Below are positions 48,576 to 59,153 of a DNA stretch of 64,000 nt, in pieces. A program made the position numbers and the translations under genes. Location: NCBI RefSeq assembly GCF_021390195.1, contig NZ_CP090003.1, positions 484,001 to 548,000 on the forward strand, given 5' to 3'. Within the stretch, counting starts at the first letter, position 1. Every line of letters starts with the position of its first letter. The notes beneath the pieces are model-generated. The model was not told the origin of the DNA, did no database searches, and saw only the letters and a list, made by a program, of their open reading frames with translations. Source of the DNA: Flagellimonas sp. CMM7. GTDB taxonomy: Bacteria > Bacteroidota > Bacteroidia > Flavobacteriales > Flavobacteriaceae.

Positions 48576-51500
48576 ATGAATCAAAAACGAGAACACAATT
48601 GGTTAAAGTCCAAAAAAAATAAATACGTACTGCGTTTTGGACTTCTCACGATACTGATTTGCCTTGGAACACAATCTGTTCAGGCAAATGCAAATTTTTA
48701 TAATGACAATTTCGAAACAGTACCCCAGTTAACAATCACTGGTACTATTGTTGATAGTAATGGAACTCCACTTCCAGGAGCAGTGGTACTGATTAAAGGT
48801 ACGACCAACGGTGCTCAAGCTGATTTTGATGGTAATTATACCATTGATGCCAATACCGGGGATACCCTAGTTTTTTCCTATATAGGATATTTAAAAAACG
48901 AAGTTGTTGTCGGCAGTGATTCAGTTATTAATATCGCTATGACGGAAGATGCACAGGCACTAGATGAGGTAGTAGTGGTTGCCTATGGCACATCGACCAA
49001 AAAGGATTTGACTGGTGCTGTAGCAGTGGTAGGTGCGGAAGAGTTAAATAGTTTTCCTGCAACAAATGTTGATCAGGCCCTACAGGGTAAAACGGCAGGG
49101 GTTCAAATTGTTTCAAATTCAGGTGCCCCAGGGTCTTCGGTAACGGTAAACATTCGAGGGGTTGGATCTTTTGCCAATACAACACCTTTGTATATTGTAG
49201 ATGGTTACCCTACGCAAGATATCTCTTTTTTAAACCCTAACAGTATAGCATCCATATCGGTTTTAAAAGATGCTTCCGCTGGAGCTATTTACGGTGTTCG
49301 AGCTAGCAACGGAGTTGTAATCATTGAAACAAAAAAAGGCACAAAGGGTAAAGTCAGTGTAGAATTGAACACATTTGTAGGATACCGCTTTCAGCCGAAA
49401 ACCCTTGATGTTTTGGATATTGAAACGTTTGCACCTTTCGCTTCAGAAATTGGTAATTCTACTGACTTCACAAGTGTAGATGCAGTACCATTTCCAGGTT
49501 GGGCAAGTCCAGGACAACTGACCAATATTGATTGGCAAGATTTTGCCTATAATTCTGCCGCAAGGTTTTCTACGAATTTGAGTGTTCGGGGAGGTGGAGA
49601 AAATTCAAGAATTGCATTTACTGCTGGTATTTATGACGAAGACGGTGTTGTGCTGACCTCTGAATATAAAAGATATAATATGGGCTTGAATGTGCAATTT
49701 GATGTTACTGAAAAGTTACGGATAAACATAAATACTAATTATGCGTACTCTTCAAGTTTGGCGCAGTTAAATCAGGGGTATTTCAACATTGCAAGAATGA
49801 TTGATAACATCCCACATTTAGCCGGTGAAGAGGAACTAAATGCCAGAGGGTTTAGCAACGGTACCAACTTACCATTTGATGGAAACGGTAATTTTGGAGG
49901 TTTTCCTGATATTCCTGAAAACACATTTAGAACTAGCGCGAACGTTTTAGCAAGTGCCTTACAACGTGATGGCAATAATGGCAACAACAATTTTTATGGA
50001 AATTTAGATATTTCTTATGATTTTTTTGACGGTTTGACAGCAAGTGCAAAAATGGGAGTGAATACAAATAGTTCATTTTTTACAACTTTTAACCCAACAT
50101 TTTATAGAAGTAATTCTAATAATGATGTAAACGATGTGTCAACCTATGATTTTGGACAAAGAACCAATACAGAGTGGTTGTTTGAAGGTTTACTTAAATA
50201 CAAGAAAACATTTGCTGATAAACATAACATTGATGTCTTGCTAGGGGTCTCTGCACAAAGGGACAATAGAAAATTTCTTAGAACAACAGGTAGTGGGTTT
50301 TTGAACAATGAAATCAGAGATCTTTCACAGGCAAATGAGATTTCCATATCTGAGGGAAATGAGCAGAGAACCACTTTAGCTAGTACGTTTGCCAGATTTA
50401 ATTATAATTTCAATAGCAAGTACTATATAACGGGTACTATAAGACGTGATGGGGTTGGAGATCGATTTGGTCAAAATCAACAGTTTGGTATATTTCCTTC
50501 TTTTGCAGGAGGTTGGAATATAGATGAGGAACCCTTTATGGATGATAGTATATTTGATATATTAAAAATTCGTGGTAGTTGGGGTGAAACCGGCAGTTTT
50601 ATAGGTATAAACCCTTTTAGTTTTGCTGCTATATTTGGGAATGGTTCACCAAGGGATGACGCCGGAACAAATGGTCTTGGTCAGGGATTGTTTGCAAACA
50701 ACTTAGCCAATCCGGATTTAAGGTGGGAAACGCAAAGACAAACTGATATAGGTTTAGAAGCAGAATTGTTGAACAGAAATGTATACTTGACCCTAGATTA
50801 TTATAATAAAGAATCATCGGACTTTTTATTCAATGAGACCATTCCAATTCAAAATGGTTTTACAAGTAGAGCTGTGAACGCAGGTAATGTGGTAAACAAA
50901 GGTTTTGAAATTTTGGTGGGCCATAGAAAGACCAGCGGAGATTTTACTTGGGATATTTCGGCCAATATTACTACAGTGGACAATGAAATTACGGCCTTGA
51001 CATCAACGCAAGATTTTACTGTTTTACCTACGCAATTTGTTCCACAATTCAATACGAGATCCTTCTGGGCAGATTTAACAAGATCTGAAGTAGGTGGAGA
51101 GGTAGGTTCTTATTTTGCTTTCAGATCTGATGGTATTTTTAATGACCAGGCAGAACTGGATGCCCTGAATGCAACGGCCGTAGCAAATGGAAATCCTGCA
51201 TATCAAGACGTGAACACTTCTTTAGGTGATAGAAAGTTTAAAGATATATCTGGTCCTGATGGTACTCCGGACGGGGTTATTAATGAGTTTGACCGCGAAA
51301 TTATTGGAAGTCCTATTCCAGATTTTTATGGTGGTCTAAACATGAACTTTAAATATAAAGGTTTTGATTTAGGAGTGGAGTTCTATGGTTCATATGGTGG
51401 TGATATTCTAAACTTTGTAAGATTGGAATTGGAATCTCTAGGAGGTTTTGGACTTAATGATGGGTTTAGCAATGTAAGTAGAGAATATTACAATAATAGA

Positions 51501-51857
51501 TGGACACCTGAGAACCAGTCAAACACATATGCCAGAGCAATAGTAAATGATGCTCAAATTCAGAATGGTAGGGCTTCAGATTACTTCTTGGAAGATGGTT
51601 CATTTTTAAGGTTGAGAAATGTGCGTTTTGGTTATTCCCTTCCAACCGATTTCTCCAATAGTATTGGTATGGAGAACATAAATATATATGTAAGTGGGCA
51701 AAATCTAATCACATGGACCAATTACTCGGGTTATGATCCAGAAATTGGACAAAACTCTGATATAGATGGCGTATCATCGGTAGGAACCAGAGGAATTGAC
51801 GCAGGTGCTTATCCTATTACCAAATCAATGACGGTAGGTGTTAATATGAAATTTTAA
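48576..51857 (+). CDS. SusC-like TonB-dependent transporter (third pair)
   Basis: 1093-aa SusC-family receptor with N-terminal signal (QSVQANA), CarboxypepD_reg-like domain (about 51-123), LDEVVVVAYG (129-138), plug with VLKDASAGAIYGVRASNGVV, and barrel to the C-terminal KF. It is 51 bp after the PhyH gene, so likely in the LacI-controlled operon. Unlike the other two SusC genes it is on the plus strand and not controlled by HTCS, so it may import a different glycan. Confidence 0.95.
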   Translation: MNQKREHNWLKSKKNKYVLRFGLLTILICLGTQSVQANANFYNDNFETVPQLTITGTIVDSNGTPLPGAVVLIKGTTNGAQADFDGNYTIDANTGDTLVFSYIGYLKNEVVVGSDSVINIAMTEDAQALDEVVVVAYGTSTKKDLTGAVAVVGAEELNSFPATNVDQALQGKTAGVQIVSNSGAPGSSVTVNIRGVGSFANTTPLYIVDGYPTQDISFLNPNSIASISVLKDASAGAIYGVRASNGVVIIETKKGTKGKVSVELNTFVGYRFQPKTLDVLDIETFAPFASEIGNSTDFTSVDAVPFPGWASPGQLTNIDWQDFAYNSAARFSTNLSVRGGGENSRIAFTAGIYDEDGVVLTSEYKRYNMGLNVQFDVTEKLRININTNYAYSSSLAQLNQGYFNIARMIDNIPHLAGEEELNARGFSNGTNLPFDGNGNFGGFPDIPENTFRTSANVLASALQRDGNNGNNNFYGNLDISYDFFDGLTASAKMGVNTNSSFFTTFNPTFYRSNSNNDVNDVSTYDFGQRTNTEWLFEGLLKYKKTFADKHNIDVLLGVSAQRDNRKFLRTTGSGFLNNEIRDLSQANEISISEGNEQRTTLASTFARFNYNFNSKYYITGTIRRDGVGDRFGQNQQFGIFPSFAGGWNIDEEPFMDDSIFDILKIRGSWGETGSFIGINPFSFAAIFGNGSPRDDAGTNGLGQGLFANNLANPDLRWETQRQTDIGLEAELLNRNVYLTLDYYNKESSDFLFNETIPIQNGFTSRAVNAGNVVNKGFEILVGHRKTSGDFTWDISANITTVDNEITALTSTQDFTVLPTQFVPQFNTRSFWADLTRSEVGGEVGSYFAFRSDGIFNDQAELDALNATAVANGNPAYQDVNTSLGDRKFKDISGPDGTPDGVINEFDREIIGSPIPDFYGGLNMNFKYKGFDLGVEFYGSYGGDILNFVRLELESLGGFGLNDGFSNVSREYYNNRWTPENQSNTYARAIVNDAQIQNGRASDYFLEDGSFLRLRNVRFGYSLPTDFSNSIGMENINIYVSGQNLITWTNYSGYDPEIGQNSDIDGVSSVGTRGIDAGAYPITKSMTVGVNMKF

Positions 51858-51867
51858 AAAAAAGATT

Positions 51868-53415
51868 ATGAAAAAAATTAAATTTTATGCAGTTGCATTG
51901 CTTGCAATGTCTTATGGCTGCTCAGACGAATTTGTTGCAGACACCAAAACGGATGGTCTAAGTGATGAAACCGTATTTAGTTCAGAAAGTACGGCTGTCG
52001 CATCGGTAACAGGAATTTATGATGCATTTCAAGGAGAATTTGGAGGGCAAGCGGGCCTACCCAACGAATACAACACAAAGTCAATTTTTACATTGAATAA
52101 GTTTACCCAAGATTTTATAGGTAATGGAAATCAAGATGAACTGACCAGCTTTATCATTAATGCCAATGATGAGGTTATGGGCAAAATGTGGCCCATACAT
52201 TATAATGGTATCGGTAGGGCAAACAGCGTATTGGCCAATCTTCAGCCAGCAATAGATGAAGGAAATATAGGAGAAGAACTGGGCAGTAGATTGATAGGTG
52301 AAAGTTTAGTGTTACGGGCCTTCTTTTATTATTACCTGTCATCAACAATGGGAGCTGTTCCTTTGATAACGAAACCAACTGGACCTTCAGATGATTTCTT
52401 CGCGCCAAGAAATACACAAGACAACATATTCAGACAAATTGTTATTGATATGACGGATGCCGTAAATCGTCTTCCATGGAGTTATGATGAGGAAAGAGGT
52501 AGGGTCAGCAAAGGAACGGCATATGCCATGTTGGGAAATGCGCATATGTGGCTAAGAGAATATGAGGAGGCCGTGGCTGCTTTTGAAGCCTTAGAGGGTA
52601 ATTTCTCTTTAGAAGAGAACTTTTTTGATATCCATGCACTATTCAACAAAAATGGTAAGGAATCCCTTTTCGAATTACAATTTGATACGGAAAGTGATTT
52701 AAGTTGGAACAGAAATGATGAAACCACCTTCTTAACATCCTTTACCATGCCAAATGAAATTGGAGGTGGAGGTTTTGGAGGTTTGCCAACAGAGGCTTTT
52801 TTCAATTCATTTGAAGATGGAGATCTTAGAAGAATAGCTTCCGTAATAGGACCTGGAGAAGAACACCCAGATGAGAATATTGATATAAGCTCGTATGAGC
52901 GAGGCAGTAATTCTCAGCTAGAAACACCCCTTAATACTGCAGGGACAGAAATAGAACCATGGACCAATGGTGGTAGAACAGGTTATTTTGGCATCAAGCA
53001 ATGGCGTGATCCAGCACCAACTGGCTGGGGCGGCCCTAGAATTTTTGGTGGATCTAACCATATTTGGCTACGTTATGGTGAAGTGCTGTTAAGTCTTGCT
53101 GAAGCGGCTCACAAAAGTGGTGATGACACTAAGGCAATGAATGCCATAATGAGAGTAAGAAATAGAGCTTGGGGAGGTAGTGCTCCAGCACCGACAGGAA
53201 GTATGATGGATATCATTTTCGATGAATACAGACACGAGTTGGGTGGTGAGTTTTCTTTATGGCCGGTATTGAGAAGAACAGGTGATGTATCTGGCTATTT
53301 ATCTAGAAAGTTTGGAATAACCACAACAGAAGAGGGTGCTATATTGCCCATACCAAGAAATCAGGTAGATATCAATCCAAGATTATTGGAACCAGCTGTA
53401 GATCTAGGAATTTAA
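51868..53415 (+). CDS. SusD/RagB-like lipoprotein (third pair)
   Basis: 515 aa, lipobox AMSYGC (Cys18). SusD-type helices GESLVLRAFFYYYLSSTMGAV and KGTAYAMLGNAHMWLREYEE, and late MDIIFDEYRHELGGEFSLWP and ILPIPRNQVDINP motifs. It follows SusC by 10 bp and is the last gene before the terminator at 53441, so it ends the LacI-controlled operon. Confidence 0.94.
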   Translation: MKKIKFYAVALLAMSYGCSDEFVADTKTDGLSDETVFSSESTAVASVTGIYDAFQGEFGGQAGLPNEYNTKSIFTLNKFTQDFIGNGNQDELTSFIINANDEVMGKMWPIHYNGIGRANSVLANLQPAIDEGNIGEELGSRLIGESLVLRAFFYYYLSSTMGAVPLITKPTGPSDDFFAPRNTQDNIFRQIVIDMTDAVNRLPWSYDEERGRVSKGTAYAMLGNAHMWLREYEEAVAAFEALEGNFSLEENFFDIHALFNKNGKESLFELQFDTESDLSWNRNDETTFLTSFTMPNEIGGGGFGGLPTEAFFNSFEDGDLRRIASVIGPGEEHPDENIDISSYERGSNSQLETPLNTAGTEIEPWTNGGRTGYFGIKQWRDPAPTGWGGPRIFGGSNHIWLRYGEVLLSLAEAAHKSGDDTKAMNAIMRVRNRAWGGSAPAPTGSMMDIIFDEYRHELGGEFSLWPVLRRTGDVSGYLSRKFGITTTEEGAILPIPRNQVDINPRLLEPAVDLGI

Positions 53416-53440
53416 TTATATTGAGTTAGTTTAGTTGTTT

Positions 53441-53473
53441 AAAGAGTCTTAGTTATTTCTAAGGCTCTTTTTT
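53441..53473 (+). terminator. Intrinsic terminator of the LacI-controlled operon
   Basis: A 12-bp stem (53441-53452 with 53459-53470, one G-U pair) with a six-base loop and T run to 53473 lies 26 bp after the SusD stop. Confidence 0.87.
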
Positions 53474-53526
53474 CCTTAAATTTTAAACAATCCCTGATAT
53501 GTCATACAGTTGTTAAGCTTGGTCAT

Positions 53527-56500
53527 ATGAAGCATATTAATTTAGTATATATAGCTATAAAATTCGCGGGGCTTGCTTTGTGCATACTGATATGTTCGTG
53601 CAAAAAAAAAGAGGTTCCGCAAAAACAATTTACTTTACTTGATACGGAAAGTACTGGAATTTTATTTTCCAATGATATTAAAGAAACGGATAGTTTAAAC
53701 TATTTCAATTATCCCTACCTATATATGGGAGGTGGTGTTTCGGCTGGTGATTTTGACAACGATGGATTGACAGACCTCTTCTTTACCTCTAACATGAAAT
53801 CCAATAAACTATATCACAACCAAGGTGATTTTAAGTTTATTGATATTACCAAAAAAGCAAAAGTAAGCGCTGATAAGCGGTGGTTTACAGGTACGACCGC
53901 GGTTGATATCAATAATGATGGCTTTCTTGATATTTATGCCAGCGTATCTGGAAAAGAAGACAATAGGGAAAACTTGCTGTACATAAACAACGGTGATCTA
54001 ACCTTTAGGGAGCGGGCAAAAGAATTTGGCATCAATGACAACGGGCATACCACTCAAGCTACTTTTTTTGATTACAACAATGACGGTTATTTAGATTTAT
54101 ATCTGGCAAATTATACCCCTACTCCATTCAAAAGTCCATCAGATCTGTATGCGTACAGAAAGAACAATCCAAGACTGGAGGCATCGGATAAATTATATAA
54201 AAACAATGGGGACGACACGTTCTTGGATGTTACAGAGGCATCGGGAATCCTAAATTTTGGATTGTCCTTAAGTGCTACTTCGGGCGATTTTAACAATGAT
54301 GGCTGGCAAGATATCTATATCTCCAACGATTTTGATTCTCCCGATTTTTTTTACATCAACAACGGCGATGGTACCTTTAAAGAAGTTTCACAAGAGGTAT
54401 TGGGCCATACAGCGCAGTATGGTATGGGAGTAGATGTCGCTGACTATAATAATGACCTTCTTTTAGATTTTGGACAGGTGGATATGACACCTGAGGATAA
54501 TAGAAGATCAAAAGAGAATATGGCTAGTATGAATCCCCTATCGTTCAAAAGAATGGTAGATCAAGGGCTGTTCTACCAGTACATGCAAAATAATTTACAG
54601 CTCAACAGAGGGGTCGATGCCAATGGCAACCTTAAATTTAGCGAAGTCTCAAGACTTGCAGGAATTGCCACAACAGACTGGAGCTGGGCCATCCTTTTTT
54701 CAGACTTGGACAATGACGGTTGGAAAGATATCATCATATCGAACGGAACCAGAAGGGACATTAACAATAGGGATTACTTTAAAAAACTAAGCTCAAAATT
54801 AAAATTCAATAAAACCGCCGTACTGACATCCGAAGAAATACAAAATATACCTTCTGAAAAAATCAGTAATTACGTATTTAAGAACAAAAAAGATCTCTCT
54901 TTTGAGAATGTGACCAAAGACTGGGGTTGGGAAGAAAAAACATTTTCCAATGGCATGACCTATGCCGACTTGGACAATGACGGAGATTTAGATGTTGTCA
55001 TCAATAATATAGACCAGCCAGCATCAGTGTACAGAAACAATAATAGTGCGGACAACAATACGATTACCGTAAAACTGAACGGACCAAAGAACAATAGACA
55101 AGGCATAGGGGCCAAAGTATATGTAACTGCAAAAGATTTGAGCCAACTGCAACAACTGACCCTTACCAGAGGGTTTCAGTCCTCAATAGCCCCAAAGATC
55201 CATTTTGGTCTAGGCAAACACACTCTCGTTGATGAATTAAAAGTCGTCTGGCCAGATGGCACTATAACTTGCAGAACCAACCTAGACCCAAACCAACAGA
55301 TCATACTTGATCATAAAGACGCAGTTTCGGTCAAATCGGATTCAATAACAAAAAATTCACGTTTCAAGACGGTGGACAACGCTTTATTTGCAATAGACTA
55401 TACACATACTGAAAATGAATACGATGATTATTTAACAGAGCCTTTATTGCCCTATAAAACCTCTGCCCTAGGGCCTAGCGTAACCGTTGGGGATATTAAC
55501 AATGATGGATTGGATGATTTCTTTATCGGTGGTGCCGCATATCAAATTGGAAAACTGTTTGTTCAAGAAAAAATCGGAAAATTTATCGAAACTAATACCG
55601 ATGTTTTAAGCTACGATAGGCATTATGAAGATATGGATGCCTTATTCTTTGATTTCGATAATGATGGCGACAATGATCTTTATGTGGTAAGTGGGGGAAA
55701 TGAATATGAGACCGATTCGGAGCATTTTCAAGATAGAATCTATATCAATGATGGCGCTGGCAATTTCAAAAAAGGAGTGGGTATACTTCCACAATTAACT
55801 TCTAGTGGCTCTAGACTAGCTGCTGCTGACTATGATAAGGATGGAGATATTGACCTATTTGTAGCAGGTAGGCTAGTTTCTGGTAAATACCCTTGGCCCG
55901 CTTCCAGCTATGTTTTGAACAACGAAAATGGAGTTTTTAAAGACGTTACAAGTACCGTAGCTCCCGATTTTAATAACCTGGGGATGGTTACCGATGCCAT
56001 TTGGACGGATTTTAACAACGACACCCAACCGGATCTGGTAATTGTTGGCGAATGGATGTCCATTGGTTTTTATGCAAATGAAAATGGCAGGTTTAAAAAT
56101 GTAACTGGCAACAGTAGCATAGAAAACACCGCAGGGTGGTGGTCCAGTATAGCGCAAGCAGATTTTGATAATGATGGTGACATGGATTTTGTTGCAGGTA
56201 ATTTAGGTCTAAATTATAAGTACCAAGCAACCCCAGAAGAGCCTTTTGAAGTTTTTGCGGATGATTTTGACCATAATGGGAGAAAAGATATTGTCTTGAG
56301 CTATTATAATTTTGGAAAGCTATTCCCTTTGAGGGGGCGTTCGTGTTCATCCCAACAAATTCCTGCCCTTTCTGAAAAATTTAAAGACTATGGATCCTTT
56401 GCAGGTGCTGATGTAAGTGAAGTTTACGGGAAGGAAGCCCTAGAGGACGCCGAAATACATTACAAAGTCCAAACATTTGCTAGCAGTTACATTGAAAATT

Positions 56501-56853
56501 TAGGAGACGGCCGTTTTCGTATAAAAAATCTGCCTAACAAAGCTCAATTTTCCTCAGTAAATCAAATGCTTATCAAGGATATTGACTATGATGGTTTTAA
56601 GGATATACTTTTAGCAGGAAACCTATACGCTTCAGAAGTGGAGACACCAAGAAACGATTCTGGTCTTGGCCTGTACCTAAAGGGCAATGGAAAAGGCCAG
56701 TTCACCCCTGTCCCAAATACTTCAAGTGGCCTATATATCAACGGCGACGTCAAAGATTTTTCACAAATAACGATTGCCGAAGAGAACTTCCTCATCATAG
56801 CAAAAAACAACGATGAGATTCAACTGGTAAAAATCACTTCGGACATCAACTAA
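53527..56853 (+). CDS. CRTAC1-type lipoprotein with FG-GAP/VCBS repeats and ASPIC/UnbV domain
   Basis: 1108 aa. Lipobox LICSC. Two large sets of FG-GAP/VCBS repeats (GDFDNDGLTDLFF, DYNNDGYLDLYLAN, DLDNDGDLDVVINN, later DFDNDGDNDLYVVSGG, DFDHNGRKDIVLSYY) form beta-propellers with calcium-like DxDxDG loops. Between them, about residues 505-590, lies an ASPIC/UnbV domain (LTLTRGFQSSIAPKIHFGLG, then VVWPDG). Such proteins are common in glycan loci of Bacteroidota and planctomycetes, but their function is not established. It starts a plus-strand group that also holds a Tat TIM-barrel protein, a multihaem cytochrome and GH26. Confidence 0.88.
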   Translation: MKHINLVYIAIKFAGLALCILICSCKKKEVPQKQFTLLDTESTGILFSNDIKETDSLNYFNYPYLYMGGGVSAGDFDNDGLTDLFFTSNMKSNKLYHNQGDFKFIDITKKAKVSADKRWFTGTTAVDINNDGFLDIYASVSGKEDNRENLLYINNGDLTFRERAKEFGINDNGHTTQATFFDYNNDGYLDLYLANYTPTPFKSPSDLYAYRKNNPRLEASDKLYKNNGDDTFLDVTEASGILNFGLSLSATSGDFNNDGWQDIYISNDFDSPDFFYINNGDGTFKEVSQEVLGHTAQYGMGVDVADYNNDLLLDFGQVDMTPEDNRRSKENMASMNPLSFKRMVDQGLFYQYMQNNLQLNRGVDANGNLKFSEVSRLAGIATTDWSWAILFSDLDNDGWKDIIISNGTRRDINNRDYFKKLSSKLKFNKTAVLTSEEIQNIPSEKISNYVFKNKKDLSFENVTKDWGWEEKTFSNGMTYADLDNDGDLDVVINNIDQPASVYRNNNSADNNTITVKLNGPKNNRQGIGAKVYVTAKDLSQLQQLTLTRGFQSSIAPKIHFGLGKHTLVDELKVVWPDGTITCRTNLDPNQQIILDHKDAVSVKSDSITKNSRFKTVDNALFAIDYTHTENEYDDYLTEPLLPYKTSALGPSVTVGDINNDGLDDFFIGGAAYQIGKLFVQEKIGKFIETNTDVLSYDRHYEDMDALFFDFDNDGDNDLYVVSGGNEYETDSEHFQDRIYINDGAGNFKKGVGILPQLTSSGSRLAAADYDKDGDIDLFVAGRLVSGKYPWPASSYVLNNENGVFKDVTSTVAPDFNNLGMVTDAIWTDFNNDTQPDLVIVGEWMSIGFYANENGRFKNVTGNSSIENTAGWWSSIAQADFDNDGDMDFVAGNLGLNYKYQATPEEPFEVFADDFDHNGRKDIVLSYYNFGKLFPLRGRSCSSQQIPALSEKFKDYGSFAGADVSEVYGKEALEDAEIHYKVQTFASSYIENLGDGRFRIKNLPNKAQFSSVNQMLIKDIDYDGFKDILLAGNLYASEVETPRNDSGLGLYLKGNGKGQFTPVPNTSSGLYINGDVKDFSQITIAEENFLIIAKNNDEIQLVKITSDIN

Positions 56854-56887
56854 AAAAGAGCATATGAAAACGGATGGAATTCCTAAC

Positions 56888-57853
56888 ATGGACAGAAGAA
56901 AATTTATGCAAACCACCGCTATTTTATCGGTTCCATTACTATTTGGGTGTAATCTTCCAACGTCTAAAAAACAAAGACTTGCCCTTTCGCAGTGGGCTTT
57001 GCACAGGGCTATTTTTGGCAACAGTAAAGAAGATTATGCCCAATGGGAAAAATGGCTCACAACAGATCCAGACCAAGTTTTAAAAGGCACTTTAGACCCA
57101 TTGGATTTTCCTTCAATTGCAAAAAACACCTATGGTTTTGATGCCGTAGAATATGTAAACACCTTCTTCTATCGTAAAGACGAGGCTTATTTTAAAGAAT
57201 TGAAAAATAGAAGTGATGATGTAGGGGTTACCAACCTTCTGATCATGGTAGATCAAGAGGGTATGTTGGGAGATCCAGACCCTAAAAAAAGAAAAGAATC
57301 GGTTCAAAGACACAAAAGATGGCTTTCTAACGCTGCTATCCTTGGGTGCCATTCCATTCGTGTAAACGCACATAGTTCTGGAACAAAAGAAGAACAACAA
57401 AGTTATGTGATAGAAAGCTTGACCAAATTGTGCAATTTGGCCAAACCCTTGAATTTGGATATCCTCATAGAGAACCATGGCGGAATGTCGAGTGAACCAA
57501 ATTGGCTTTTAGACACCATAAAGAAAACCAATAAGCCAAATCTTGGTACCATGGTAGATTTTGATAATTTTAAATATTCAGAAACCAAAATCTGGAATGG
57601 CGAATTAACCTATGACAGGTATGAAGGTGTAGCTCTATTGCTCCCTTATGCAAAATCCGTAAGTGCAAAATCGTATGCTTTTGATGATTCCGGTCTAGAA
57701 AAGACCATTGATTTTAAAAGAATGGTACAATTGATCAAAGACTCAGGGTTCAAAAATTATATTAGTGTGGAATATGAGGGAGAAGGTGAAGATAGTCTGA
57801 GTGAAAAAGATGGCATACTAGCTACAAAAAAGTTATTGGAACAGTATATTTAA
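56888..57853 (+). CDS. Tat-exported sugar isomerase/epimerase-like TIM-barrel protein
   Basis: About 321 aa from the ATG at 56888, which places a twin-arginine motif at the start (MDRRKFMQTTAILSVPLLFG) with a following Cys (LLFGC), so it is a Tat-exported, possibly lipidated protein; an upstream ATG at 56864 is the alternative. The mature domain is an AP endonuclease 2-type TIM barrel with IRVNAHSSG, DILIENHGGMSS, GTMVDFDNF and ISVEYEGEG as probable metal-site strands. Tat export implies folding with a cofactor before export. It may be a periplasmic lyase or hydratase acting on an oxidised glycoside (inference). Confidence 0.85.
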   Translation: MDRRKFMQTTAILSVPLLFGCNLPTSKKQRLALSQWALHRAIFGNSKEDYAQWEKWLTTDPDQVLKGTLDPLDFPSIAKNTYGFDAVEYVNTFFYRKDEAYFKELKNRSDDVGVTNLLIMVDQEGMLGDPDPKKRKESVQRHKRWLSNAAILGCHSIRVNAHSSGTKEEQQSYVIESLTKLCNLAKPLNLDILIENHGGMSSEPNWLLDTIKKTNKPNLGTMVDFDNFKYSETKIWNGELTYDRYEGVALLLPYAKSVSAKSYAFDDSGLEKTIDFKRMVQLIKDSGFKNYISVEYEGEGEDSLSEKDGILATKKLLEQYI

Positions 57854-57872
57854 TACCATAGGCTTCTAAAAT

Positions 57873-59114
57873 GTGAAACCAAAAAAAAACATAGTTTATG
57901 CACTAACAATGCTATTGACCGCTGTAGTTGTTTTTTGGCTGGTCACTTTTTTCAATGCTCCCATTGAAAGTGATTATCAACCGATAATACCGATAGCAGA
58001 ACATTCAAATGGGCAAAGTTTTGCAGGATCGACAGCTTGTGCCCAATGCCATAGTGATATCTATTCGTCCCACATCAAAACGGCACACTTTAACTCATCC
58101 GCAGTAGCGAACGAACTCAACATTAAAGGTAGTTTTAAGGAAAATGGAAATGTACTTCATTTCAATGAAAACACCGGATTTATGATGACCGTAAAAGAAG
58201 GTGGTTTTTATCAAGAGGCTCTCCATGTTACGGACAGCACATACCAACTTTCAAATAAAATTGATATGGCCATAGGGTCAGGCACTAGGGGGCAAACCTA
58301 TCTAAGCTGGAAAAATAATGACCTGTTCCAATTACAAGTATCCTACTTTGCCCCCACCGATAGTTGGGTCAACAGTCCCGGATATCCTAAAGTTCAGCTT
58401 GCGGACAACAGACCGATCGGCAGTAGATGCCTGGAATGCCATGTTACCTATGCCGAACGTATTCCAGCATTTAATAAAAAAAATGTCTACAATAAATCGA
58501 ACATGGTTTTTGGTATTGACTGTGAACGTTGCCATGGACCTGGGGCAGAACACGTGAACATGCAGCTAGAAAACCCAAAAGAAACAAAACCTTTGGGCTT
58601 AACCTCCTACAAAGATTTAACACAACAACAACGATTGGATGCGTGTGCCTTATGCCATTCGGGGGTACGAAAACAAATGGTCAAAAATCCATTTTCATTT
58701 GTCGTGGGAGATACCTTAATAAATTACTCGCTTCCCGATTATGATATTGCGGATTCAAAAGAACTGGATGTTCACGGCAATCAATATGGCCTGCTACTGG
58801 CAAGTACGTGTTTTAAGGGAAGCGAAAATATGGATTGTGCCACATGCCATGATCCACATAAAAAAGAACGGGGCAACCACGCCCTGTTCAATTCAAAATG
58901 TATGAACTGCCACAATGCGAAAAATAACGTGGATTGTGCCATGAATTTTAATGCCAGCGAAATTTCTGCAAGCAATTGTATCGCCTGCCATATGCCATTG
59001 ACCCCCTCAAAATCTATGTCAGTTGGTATTGGTGTGGATACAGCAAACACGCTAGTAGAAGTAAGGACCCATTTAATTGCTGTGTATGCAGATAGATTGC
59101 TTTTTGAGAATTGA
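57873..59114 (+). CDS. Seven-haem c-type cytochrome, membrane-anchored
   Basis: 413 aa, GTG start (57873); the ATG two bases earlier is out of frame and hits a stop at once. One N-terminal membrane segment (NIVYALTMLLTAVVVFWLV) then seven CxxCH haem motifs at residues 56-60, 186-190, 217-221, 258-262, 322-326, 343-347 and 369-373, spread like cytochrome c554/nitrite-reductase-type proteins (GIDCERCHGPGAEHV). It probably moves electrons in the periplasm. Being 19 bp after the Tat TIM-barrel gene, it may accept electrons from a glycoside-oxidising partner. No obvious quinol oxidoreductase partner is in the window. Confidence 0.88.
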   Translation: MKPKKNIVYALTMLLTAVVVFWLVTFFNAPIESDYQPIIPIAEHSNGQSFAGSTACAQCHSDIYSSHIKTAHFNSSAVANELNIKGSFKENGNVLHFNENTGFMMTVKEGGFYQEALHVTDSTYQLSNKIDMAIGSGTRGQTYLSWKNNDLFQLQVSYFAPTDSWVNSPGYPKVQLADNRPIGSRCLECHVTYAERIPAFNKKNVYNKSNMVFGIDCERCHGPGAEHVNMQLENPKETKPLGLTSYKDLTQQQRLDACALCHSGVRKQMVKNPFSFVVGDTLINYSLPDYDIADSKELDVHGNQYGLLLASTCFKGSENMDCATCHDPHKKERGNHALFNSKCMNCHNAKNNVDCAMNFNASEISASNCIACHMPLTPSKSMSVGIGVDTANTLVEVRTHLIAVYADRLLFEN

Positions 59115-59153
59115 AGACAAAATTATGTTCAGCGCCATAGCTGTATATAGATT

